64,000 bases of DNA from Eukaryota sp. TZLM1-RC (taxonomy: Eukaryota; Metamonada: BaSk clade). The notes beneath the pieces are model-generated. The model had not been told where the DNA came from. It was given only the letters and a program-made list of their open reading frames with translations, and made no database searches. The first letter of the stretch is position 1. Each line of letters begins with the position of its first letter. The translations under genes and the position numbers were made by a program. The stretch is from assembly GCA_040285825.1 (NCBI GenBank), contig JAUPSS010000013.1, positions 1 through 64,000 of the forward strand, read 5' to 3'. Shown in pieces: positions 51,565 through 61,649 of the stretch.

Positions 51565-52880
51565 CTGTCAAGGATTTCACGTTGAAATAGGTCAAGAAGA
51601 TGAGCATAGTTTCAAAGCCCTTGGATCTTTTATTGGATCTATTGACGGACAATATAATTATGTTAAAAATTACATTGATACCAATGTGAAACCATTGATC
51701 AGTTCCTTGGTAGGACTCCCACTGCAAACTCAATTTTTGTTTTTCCGATATTGTATAAATTCAAAATTGATGTACTTTGCCAGAACCCTCCAACCTGACA
51801 ATTCCAGCTTTTGAACAACTTTTTGACTCAATTTTGGAATTTGTTCAAATGACTTCCAAGGTTTCTTGTGATGATTTCCGAAAAAAGCTTGTATCGTTAC
51901 CTATGAGGTTTGGTGGACTTGGTTTTACAAATTTAGCGGATATTTCTGTGTTCGCTTACTCGGTATCTTTGTACAGTTGCTCTGTAAACATTGGAAGGTT
52001 TTTGCAGTGTTCAAGTTTTTCATTAGAACATTGTGTTACACTTTTAACTCCTTTAGTTGACTCTCTACAATTAACTAAACTACCTTTGAGAGCTCAATGG
52101 AGTTTGTGTAACACAATTTATAGGGAGAAATTGATTAATTTGAAATCTCTTTTGGATGATAATCTGAACAAAGAATTAAGCCATCAGTTTTGCCTAAAGC
52201 TGGTTCATTTTTATTGGCACTTCCGACGAATGAAATTTGTAAAATTAATAATTCGGAATATGTACAATTTCTGCAATGGAGACATTTGAATTTCACAGCT
52301 GTTCCAATGTGTCCTCTTTGTGGTTACAAGAATTTGACTTCTTCCCACTTTTGTGCCTGTAAAAAAGTGAGTGGTGCTGTTAAGCAAAGACATGATGCTG
52401 TGAAACTTAATATTGCTCAAGAACTCAATATTTCTGATCGTAATATGGAAAAGATTTTTGAACATAATGGTCAACAGAAAATTGCTGATTTTTATCTTGA
52501 AGATGGCAAAAATTTTGTGATTTAACATTTTCTGGAGGCAATAATCACAATTTGACCAAAGCTTTTGATGATTCAATTCAACGAAAGTTGAGAAAATACG
52601 CTTGTCTTGTTCCTGAACAGTGTAATGAAGTTGTTCCTTTAGTTTTTTCTCTTTTTGGTGGTATTCAAAAAAATACTTACAAGAGATTGAAAGCATTAAA
52701 AGTTAAATCTTTTCAGACGGTAGCTGTTTTGGTTTTGATAGGTTCTTACAGAGTCATGTTGGCATATGATTCTTATCTTCGAAGAGTTATGGCTGAATAA
52801 TGATTTCATTTTTCTTGATTTTTTGTTAACTTAGTTGATTTAATTTTATAGTTTTATTGTTGTCTTATTATTTAAATAAA
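51565..52880 (+). mobile_element. Non-LTR retrotransposon copy beta-3 (5'-truncated, about 1.3 kb)
   Basis: Separated from beta-2 by only 'aacctgtctc' (51555-51564) of 28S. It is a diverged subfamily of beta (closest to the pieces at 56677 and 57116). It encodes the RT thumb, 'CPLCGYKNLTSSH' finger and endonuclease, broken into 51777-52289, 52190-52525 and 52552-52800. A stop/frameshift falls at 'gtgatttaacattttc' (52517-52532). The 3' end 'aaataaa' joins 28S at exactly the nucleotide used by beta-1 and beta-2. Confidence 0.88.
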
Positions 52881-52921
<41 letters not shown>

Positions 52922-53023
52922 TTAATGGGTGAACAATCCAACGCTTTGAGAATTCTGCTTCTTAATGATAGGAAGAGCCGACATCGAAGAATCAAAAAGC
53001 AACGTCGCTATGAACGCTTGGCT

Positions 53024-53066
<43 letters not shown>

Positions 53067-53425
53067 AGCTAAAAGTTTCTTATAGTTAAAGGATCGTTAG
53101 GCCACAATTTCTTGGTTTGTATTCATACCGAAAATCAAAATCAAGTGAGCTTTTACCCTTATGTTCTACATGAGATTTCTGTTCTCATTGAGCTCACCTT
53201 AGGACACCTCCGTTATTATTTTGGAGATGTGCCACCCCAGCCAAACTCCCCATCTGACAATGTCCTTAAATCCGATCGTATCCGAAGACACTTAAATCTT
53301 GAAACAGGAAACCTGTTTCGGATTAATTAAGTTAGCAAACCAATGTCAAGAGTCAGGGTGTTTCATTGGCGTAGATAAATCTACTCCCCTGTACGCTACA
53401 CCTCCTGAATCGGTTCACAATATCA

Positions 53426-53463
<38 letters not shown>

Positions 53464-53469
53464 GAATTA

Positions 53470-53505
<36 letters not shown>

Positions 53506-53561
53506 GGTAGGTAGGGACAGTGGGAACCTCATTAATCCATTCATGCGCGTCACTAATTAGG

Positions 53562-53606
<45 letters not shown>

Positions 53607-54516
53607 TGTTTACCCGTGCTTGATTGAATCTCTTCACAATGACATTCAGAGCACTGAGCAGAAATCACTTTCTGTCAACACCGTTTCCGGCCATCAGAAA
53701 GCTTTGTTTCGATTAAACAGTCGGGTTCCCTTTGTCCGTTACAGTTCTAGGTTGACCTTTAATTGCATAAAAGTAATCCCAATGGATCTACACCTCGCAT
53801 CAACGCAATTGTTGCCAATCACATCAACGCTCAGTGCGTCACCACTAGGGCTCTTACACAAGGCCCCTAGAGCCAATCCTTATCCCGAAGTTACGGATCT
53901 ATTTTGCCGACTTCCCTTACCTACGTTCTTCTATAGACCAGAGGCTACACACCTTGGAGACCTGATGCGGTTATCGGTACGGACAACAATGAAGTGATTA
54001 CTCCTCTTGATTTTTAAGGGCCGTTGAGAATACACCGGACATTACAAAAACGTAATGCTCTTCCTATCTTATATCCACTTCTCCTGTTAAACAGATTCCA
54101 TGGACAATAGATAGTTAATAAGAAAAGATAACTCTTCCCAGGATCCTCCCCGACATCTCTAGATTCGATTGTGTTACCACGAACACCCACTGTTGGTGCA
54201 GGAATATTAACCTGCTTCCCTTTCTACAGGACGGAGCTATAAAAGCCCCCTCTCAAAGAGTTAACCTGTGCCTTAGGACCGACTAACCCATGGCAGAATA
54301 CCTTTACCATGGAACCCTACTCCACTTCGGTCAACAAGATTCCAACTTGTTTATTTGCTACTACCACCAAGATCTGCACTAGAGGCTGCTCCAGTCCATT
54401 TCACAATGAACCTTCTACGCAACCCCCACGACGTTCTACACATTAACTCATAAAATGAATTAATGGACATGTATAGGTGGCACACTTTAGCGCCATCAAT
54501 TTTCAGGGCTAGTTGA

Positions 54517-54550
<34 letters not shown>

Positions 54551-54881
54551 ATTCCGACTTCCATGGCCACCGTCCTGCTGTCAATATCAACCAACACCTT
54601 TTCTGGGGTCTAAATGAGTGCACACTTAGGCACCTTAACATGTCTTTTGGAGCATCCCACATCGCCAGTTCTGCTTACCAAAAATGGCCCACTTAGAGCT
54701 ATTATTCAATTGCAACGATCACTTAAGTATCATTTCAAATCTTGCCCATTTAAAGTTTGAGAATAGGCTAAGGACATTGCGTCCCTAGTACCTCTAATCA
54801 TTAGCTTTACCGGACAAAACTAAAACAAGCTCCAGCTATCCTGGGGGAAACTTCGAACGTAACCAGCTACTAGCCGCTTCG
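52881..54881 (-). pseudogene. 28S rRNA fragment (2,001 bp) between two retrotransposon sites
   Basis: Matches 30340-32340 of the intact 28S with no length change and about a dozen substitutions by eye (about 99.4%). It is bounded on the left by the beta site and on the right by the gamma site. Both ends of the gene are missing, so this copy cannot yield a 28S rRNA. Several substitutions fall in conserved parts (for example 'gtgccacccc' for 'gtgccgcccc'). Confidence 0.95.
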
Positions 54882-55373
54882 TAAGATGATTACTATGAGA
54901 CATAATGAAGTTAAAGATTTTCTAGCTTCACTGATGAATTATTCGGTTGCAAAATCCTTTAAGGTTGGATTAAAAGAATTTATTGTGGATCTTTTCGATG
55001 AAGATAATCGTATTGCTTTTGATATAACAATAGTTGGTGGCTATGGTAAGAGCTGGAAAGATGCATATTCCAATGCATTTGTCGGGAAAATTAGGAAGTA
55101 TGATGTGTTAATCAAGAAAAATTTAATTAATTCAATTATCCCACTTGTATTTAATGTACATGGTGGTTTTTATTCGAGAACAATTTCATCATTTAATCAA
55201 CTTGGTTGGTCAGATTTGTGTCCAGAAGTAGCTACTATTATTGCTAAGGGTAGTTTTAGATGTCATTCTGCATTTAATTTTATTCTTAGTAAAATTAGTG
55301 AGGCTCGTAGGTTTTGGTAGTTGTACTTGTTTGTTTTTCTAGTTTTTTAATTTTTAACTATTATTTCTATAAA
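54882..55373 (+). mobile_element. Non-LTR retrotransposon copy gamma-1 (5'-truncated, 492 bp)
   Basis: Encodes only the endonuclease end (frame 54886-55320: 'RHNEVKDF', 'FDITIVGGYG', to 'EARRFW'). It is flanked by a 10-bp duplication of 28S, agccgcttcg (54872-54881 and 55374-55383), placing the insertion at 32331-32340 of the intact gene. The 3' end is 'tctataaa'. Confidence 0.9.
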
Positions 55374-55383
55374 AGCCGCTTCG

Positions 55384-56562
55384 TTGTCAGGTACTTAGAC
55401 GACACTTATGTTCTTTGTCAAGATCACATTAATTGTTCTGACATCATTTCTACTTTATCGGTTAAATTTGTTAATATTGGTCTTTCTTTGAATTTATCAA
55501 AAACCAAAGTTTTTTCTGTTGATGAGGATTTAGAAGTGTTGGGGGTGCCAATTGGTTCTGATGATTTTAAAAGTACTTTTATCGAGAGCAAAGTGAATTC
55601 TGAGTTACTTGATAAATTAAAGTTGATCGATTTACTTCCAATTCAGAACCAATTAATTCTTTTTAGGTTCTGTATTAACTCAATACTAATGTACTGGGCA
55701 CGTACTGTTCCTGCTTCTATAACTGTACTTGGATTTTCAAAATGGGTACATGAATTTAATTTATTTTTTAATTTTAGTCGATTTGAAAACTTGAAATTTC
55801 CCAATTTAATTCACATGCCTCTATCTTCTGGTGGTTTAGGTTTGCAGCACATGGGTTTCATTGCACCTGTTGCTTTTTCTGTTAGTTTATATCATGCGGC
55901 CAGAGATCTCGATTTAATTCCTTTAATACCTGCTCATTTCATTGATATTATTAGTTCTACTCTTCACTCTTCTTTTGTAGGATTTGATAATATTTGGGAT
56001 AAGCATATTGAAGTTAATCAGCGATCAGTTATACAAAATTCTTGGAAAAAGGAAATTAATTTTATGTTAAACAAAATGAATTTTGAAGAGAAGTTACAGT
56101 ATGAGGCTAATTGTAGTTCTTTTGCTTCTTCTTTTTTAACTTGCTTGCCAACTAACCTGAATTTAATTATTTCTGATGATTGTTTTCATACTTTGTTGAA
56201 ATTGAGACTTTTAGTTGCACATGAATTTTCATTGTGTCCAGGTTGTGGTTATACTAACTTGGGTATGGACCACTCTTTCCAATGCCGGAAAGTCTCTAAG
56301 ATGATTACTACAAGACATAATGAAGTTAAAGATTTTCTAGCTTCACTGATGAATTATTCGGTTGAAAAATCTTTTAAAGTTGGATTAAAAGAATTTACTG
56401 TGGATCTTTTCGATGAAGATAATCGTATTGCTTTTGATATAACAATAGTTGGTGGCTATGGTGATAGCTGGAAAGATGCATATTCCAATGCATTTGTCGG
56501 GAAAATTAGGAAGTATGATGTGTTAATCAAGAAAAATTTAATTAATTCAATTACCCCACTTG
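55384..56562 (+). mobile_element. Non-LTR retrotransposon copy gamma-2 (truncated at both ends)
   Basis: Starts inside the RT at 'VVRYLDDTYVLC' directly after the 28S duplication left by gamma-1, so it stacks on the same site. The frame is open through RT thumb, 'CPGCGYTNLGMDH' finger and 'FDITIVGGYG' until 'NSITPLV', where it is cut and joined to a different part of 28S at 56563. The family is closer to alpha than to beta (shared 'NQxxLFRxCINSILMYWARTVP'). Confidence 0.88.
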
Positions 56563-56632
56563 TGCTCATACTCAGATCCCTTTGCAAGGACTGGTTGAGG
56601 GTGCAGTCGAAACTTCCCCTCATAAAATTACT
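56563..56632 (-). pseudogene. 28S scrap (70 bp)
   Basis: Identical by eye to 32474-32543 of the intact 28S. It lies about 134 bp further into the gene than the gamma site, so a deletion removed the gamma-2 tail and the intervening 28S. The following 44 bp (56633-56676) are AT-rich and unassigned. Confidence 0.9.
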
Positions 56633-56676
56633 ATATAAAAAATAAATTACTAAAATAAAACTAAACACAAAGTTCG

Positions 56677-57115
56677 ACAAGAATTTGACTTCTTCCCACT
56701 TTTGTGCCTGTAAAAAAGTGAGTGGTGCTGTTAAGCAAAGACATGATGCTGTGAAACTTAATATTGCTCAAGAACTCAATATTTCTGATCGTAATATTGA
56801 AAAGATTTTTTGAATATAATGGACAACAGAAAATTGCTGATTTTTATCTTGAAGATGGCAAAAATTTTGTGATTTAACATTTTCTGGAGGCAATAATCAC
56901 AATTTGACCAAAGCTTTTGATGATTCAATTCAACGAAAGTTGAGAAAATACACTTGTCTTGTTCCTGAACAGTGTAATGAAGTTGTCCCTTTAGTTTTTT
57001 CTCTTTTTGGCGGTATTGAAAAAAAAACACTTACAAGAGATTGAAAGCATTAAAAGTTGAATCTTTTCAGACAGTAGCTGTTTTGGCTTTGAAAGGTTCT
57101 CACAGAGTCATGTTG
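56677..57115 (+). mobile_element. Beta-3-like retrotransposon fragment (endonuclease part)
   Basis: Matches 52324-52763 of beta-3 (about 96%), from 'KNLTSSHFCACKK' to just before the C-terminus. It shares the exact frame-breaking 'gtgatttaacattttc' and adds further indels (about 56813 and 57020). It has no 3' end and no target duplication. Confidence 0.85.
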
Positions 57116-57610
57116 CCGGTGCCAAGAAAATGGTGCTGAAGCTTATGTGTATTTGGATGATACTTATATTCTCTGTGATGATTCCATTCAAGTTGATTCA
57201 TTTTTGACTCGATTGAAAACTCACTGTGCTAATCTTGGCTTATCAATTAATTTGGATAAAACTCAAGTGTTTCAATCTAAACAAGGATTTCACGTTGAAA
57301 TAGGTCAAGAAGATGAGCATAGTTTCAAAGCCCTTGGATCTTTTATTGGATCTATTGACGGACAATACAATTTTGTTAAAAATTACATTGATACCAATGT
57401 GAAAACAAGCTTACCTAAAGGAAGCGCATGTGGTGTTTCCTTATGGACAACTGATTTATTACCATCTTCTTTGTCGGATAATTTTGTTGCTTTGCTCAAG
57501 TTTTTAATTAATCTTATTGCATCAGGAAAAGTTCCAAAATCTATATATTCGGAATTGGAACGGAAAAAGATGAACATCAGTTATCAACAACTTGGATTTT
57601 CAACTTAATT
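57116..57610 (+). pseudogene. Scrambled beta-type reverse transcriptase fragment
   Basis: 57116-57400 encodes the RT catalytic box and thumb ('AYVYLDDTYILCDD' to 'YIDTNVK'), overlapping the start of beta-3. At about 57401 it jumps to a region matching the RT fingers upstream of the catalytic box ('SLWTTDLLPSSLSDNFVALL', like 'FGWSETLIPEDISDELLQII' in beta-2). The order is therefore reversed relative to an intact element. The open frame 57147-57608 is an accident of this join. Confidence 0.78.
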
Positions 57611-58129
57611 GAAAAGTTAGAATCGATTAGTGACTAGAGGAAGTATTGAAGAAATTAGAGATGGTGTGTTCTTCATGACATTATTCGCATTCTTTTGATA
57701 TGGATACTGATTATAACAGAGTTTTTATTTTGACAAATGATATGTATTCTCCTGCAATCAGTGCAACTTTACCACACATTATTTCGAAAGTGTTAGATTT
57801 ACAAAATCCTCTATTTTGTGTCAATCAACTATCTTGGGAAAAATTATATTTATGAATTATCTCGTATAATTTATTGAAAATTATCAATTGTTAATGGCCT
57901 ACAGCATCAATTATGATCATCATGAACCCAAAAACACAAGCAGCCAAATCTACCATTGATAGTGAACTATGCACTTCAATACAGCTATGATACTCCACAG
58001 TGGTCAAAGGTGAATTGCTATTAATACAGTCGGGGTAGGGTAGACATTTGATGATCATGAATAAATCCGAAACATCGATGTGTGTGCAGCAGAGTTGATG
58101 TTTACGTCATTCGAAGGTCTTCCTCATTC
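57611..58129. other. No gene recognised
   Basis: AT-rich sequence after the retrotransposon graveyard. Short partial resemblance to coding ('MDTDYNRVFILTNDMYSPAISATLPHIISKVLDLQNP' in one plus frame near 57700-57810) is too short and unframed to call. Confidence 0.5.
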
Positions 58130-58500
58130 AAAAGTCTCCACTCTCGTACACATGAAGGAAAGCGTATCAAAGCAGCTGGTTTTACGTCAATTCTGTTGCG
58201 AAAAACATGTGACCGTCTAATAGCAAAATCTCAGTCTGAACATGAGCAACCAAATATGCTTGTGACATGATAACCTTTATCTGTAAAGACAAGTGCGGCT
58301 ACATCTCCTTCTGTCAAATGTCCATCTCTACCTACTTCCTCTCCTACAAAGATGTCCTACTCAGCACACCCAAAAGGCGTTCACATCAACTGGCTTTTCA
58401 TCAAACCAGTTACGCAAAACATGTGAACGTCTGATGGCAAGTTCACATTCTGAACAAGAACAACCGACAATGCTCGTAACATGCACTGGTGAAGGACAGA
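58130..58500. repeat. Two diverged copies of a coding-like unit (about 58156-58270 and 58375-58485)
   Basis: The two stretches match over about 100 bp without indels. Most differences fall at every third base, as in a sequence once under protein-level selection. On the plus strand both read 'LRKTC-RL-A-S-SE-EQP-MLVT'. On the minus strand both read 'HVTSI-GCSCS' and 'AIRRSHV-RN', with a stop in one copy. The third positions of these two frames coincide, so the coding strand cannot be decided from the pattern. It could be a decayed gene with repeated exons. No family is recognised. Confidence 0.45.
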
Positions 58501-60898
58501 GCCGACAGTACTTCATCACCATACATAATGACTTCGAGAATGACCATTTTCTTCTCTCTGACAAAAGTATTGTTGATCCAAAAGAATATAAAAGAATAGG
58601 AGAGAAAGTTCCATTTACCTTAATTTATTAAAGATTATTGTGCAGAATAAGAAGATTTTTTTTACTTATTTCTTGGTTGCTTTGATTAATTTAAAGATTA
58701 AATTAGTGGTAAAGATCCAAAAACATGTAGACTCTACAGACACAAGTAATCAGACCTTTCATGACTGGAATCAACTTCAAACAGTTAAAAACTGAATGAT
58801 TAATGATGAGACAGTCGTTTATGTATTTAAGAACAGAGACTCTAAATAAAAAGAATTACTCTCAATATTTGGTAGAGACCCTCATAATCCATTGACAAAA
58901 CAAGTCAACGAGTCAATAACAACGTGACTGGAAATAGGGAGTAAAATAAAAAACCACGGTTGGTAACAAAACAACAATCACAACTGCTGATTGAAATACA
59001 AATTGTTTTGAAATAATTTAAAAGAAACAACGAATTCGTCGAAATCAACAAAGTTTGAGTGAATGATCAAAACTCTGGAGATGAAACTGGAAAATAATTA
59101 CCAACAACAAGAGCGAGACCTCATTCAGATTGATATTAATAAAAAAAATAAGAAAAAAATGACAGAACTATGTTCCGAATAAGCAAATCTAAGGAAACAA
59201 AAGAATTCAAAACAAAAAAATAGAACAAAACAAGTTAGAACAATGATCACGTCATCACCGGACAATGATGACCAAACAAACGCAAACGGTCCCAATATAG
59301 AGATGTAATGAATGCAAAGTATTGGAATAGTAACAAAAAGGGTTGTCTGAATATGTTGATGTATTTGATTACTGGGTGTGTGCTGACGAAGGAGCATCTG
59401 GTACTAACGAAAAGCTAGGGACATTTCTTCAAGCATATCCCCAATGTTGTCACAATAGCCAAGCTTTAGAAGACAGTAAATAGAGAAGAAAACAGAAAAA
59501 CCCATCCCTTCAGGTGATAAAATTGAAGCAAATTGAAGACGAAGGATTGCCTAACAAAAAACTGTCCAATAATTCAAGGTCAGCACTAACCTTATACATA
59601 CCAACAATGGAAAGATCTTCAATCAAATTGAGTTTAAACATTGACGGGAAAGTATTACAACAAACGTCATCAACATCTGCAGTATAGAAGGTATTGGTGG
59701 TAGTCTTAACAAAAGTTTACTTTCACTATATGTAATCATGACCAATTATAAAATAAATAACAAATCTCAGTTAAATAATACTAATTAATTAGCAAAATTA
59801 TAGAATAAAATTCAGTGACAACACAATTGGAACTAAAAGTTTTCGTAGTAGCCAAGTCATACTTATAAATAAGATGATTTGAAATTAACATGGAATTTAA
59901 AAAACAAGACAAATAGATGCCAAGGAGTCAAAATACCAAATAAAACAATTAAACAAATAGTCTATTGTTTGGGTACAATTCCCAGGTGGGAGTTAAAAAA
60001 ACAGTAGAGCGTTCGATTCTTGGTGAAGAAGAAAAATGATTTGATAAGCAAGGAAATAAAAAAAGTGAGTGCGATAATAGTGCGAGAGGAGTGCGAGAGG
60101 AACAAACAAGCAAGTCAAAGTGTTAGGTATGTGACTCAGGTGGTAAAACATTGAATCGATCAACTAGAAGGAAATCTAGGTGGAAACAAGTGAGATTAGT
60201 AGTCAGTGCAGAGAAGTGAGAGAGCAACATCATCAAGAGAGAAGGAAAAAAAAGCAATGTATTGAGTAACGTGAAGTATGTAACGTAAAGTGATGTAAAG
60301 TATTCTAATCTAGTGTAAAAGGTGGTTTGAGCACTATAACAGTCAAAGTTAACACCTTGATCACCAAAGAAGATTCAACAGAACGTAAGGTAGTGAATAC
60401 CTGCAGAGAGTCAAGGTTGACAAAAGTTCAAAGAAAAAGGTGTCAAGGAGACGATCTTCCACTTCTCATAAACTCAGTCCCTCTACATCGGTGTAAAAAG
60501 GACACTTATTTCATTGTTATAGACATCATCTGTTTCAATAATTATATGGTGAGTTAGTGTTTTGAGGGAAAAGAAGTTTCAAGTTTGTGAACAATCCCTT
60601 TTAATCAAGTCGAAATTGAGTTGGAGATTAAATCTATTCAATATGTGGGAAATCTGATTACATTTGACCAGTTTTCCAAAGCTAATATTCGTCAAGATAG
60701 TTTGATACCCTGTACTATACATCAATGTAGATATTGATAAAACCATTATTTGGTTTAAATTATTATTGATACACACATATTGTTTTTTAAAAACTGGAAT
60801 ATTTATTGAGATAAAAATAACCATCTAGAAATCAATATCCTCCAATAAACATATTAGATTCACTGATATTTCTTATTAAATAAAAATAATTATCTATT

Positions 60899-60921
60899 GT
60901 TTATTTATTTATTTATTTTAT
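60899..60921. repeat. Simple repeat (TTTA)n
   Basis: About five uninterrupted TTTA units followed by a T-rich stretch. Confidence 0.85.
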
Positions 60922-61050
60922 TTTTTTATCTCTTATTCTCGATTTTATGTATGTTTTACATTATACTTTGTTATCATATTTATATAAAACTTCGTATCAA
61001 AGTTCGTTATAAACTTCGGTCAGTAAAGGTCATCAGTAAAACGTCATCAG

Positions 61051-61074
61051 TAAAGGTTTATTATTGACCTTTAA
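61051..61074. other. Small inverted repeat (TAAAGGT / ACCTTTA)
   Basis: A 7-bp stem around a 9-nt loop, next to three 'cagtaaa' repeats (61021-61056). It lies more than 500 bp downstream of the glycosyltransferase stop, and no function is assigned. Confidence 0.4.
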
Positions 61075-61649
61075 TCATCAGAAATGTTTTTTGACTATGT
61101 CACTTTTCAGTATCAAAAAGACAACTTAAAAACTTGATTAGTTAAGACAGTCAGTCAGTTCATTGACAATTCAGATACTGACTCTAACAGTTAAGGACTT
61201 CATGCCAAAATTGATCCAATAACAAAATTTACAAACAAACAAACAGTGATTCAAGAGATGGTACTAAATATTGAAACAAATTTAAGGATGACGTATTTAT
61301 TTCTCATAGTGTAATACTTGCTTTGCTTTCTAAATCAAAAAGAACCAATGTTGTTTTCCAAAGGCTCTATTGAAGCCACTGTATGGATGATCAAAACATT
61401 TGATAAAAAATATTGTCATTTCAGCCAAAACGATGGAAAGCCTTAATGTGAATGATTTTATCAAACGGCTAAACAAGGAAGTAACGGGTAACTTTACCAG
61501 GCCAAAATGTTCAAACTTTAAAAATAATAATGGCATTTAATTATATTATCACACCATTATTACCCTCATTTATATGCATTTTTAGCACCATGCATTTTTT
61601 GAATTACCAAATACATACACATATTTATAAAAACAACAAAAGATTAAGT

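Larger units (their letters stand above)
58631..61649. other. No gene recognised; AT-rich intergenic region
   Basis: About 3 kb with only short, low-complexity reading frames on either strand (for example 59125-59397 minus and 60327-60557 plus) that show no recognisable domain. It includes the TTTA run near 60899 and a small hairpin near 61051. Confidence 0.5.

Noticed and set aside
59961-60030. tRNA-like T-arm ('gggtacaattcccag')
   Set aside because: No matching acceptor strand, D-arm or anticodon arm upstream.
59125-60824. Short frames at 59125-59397, 60327-60557 and 60579-60824
   Set aside because: Low-complexity, AT-driven, no recognisable domain, no splice-compatible neighbours.
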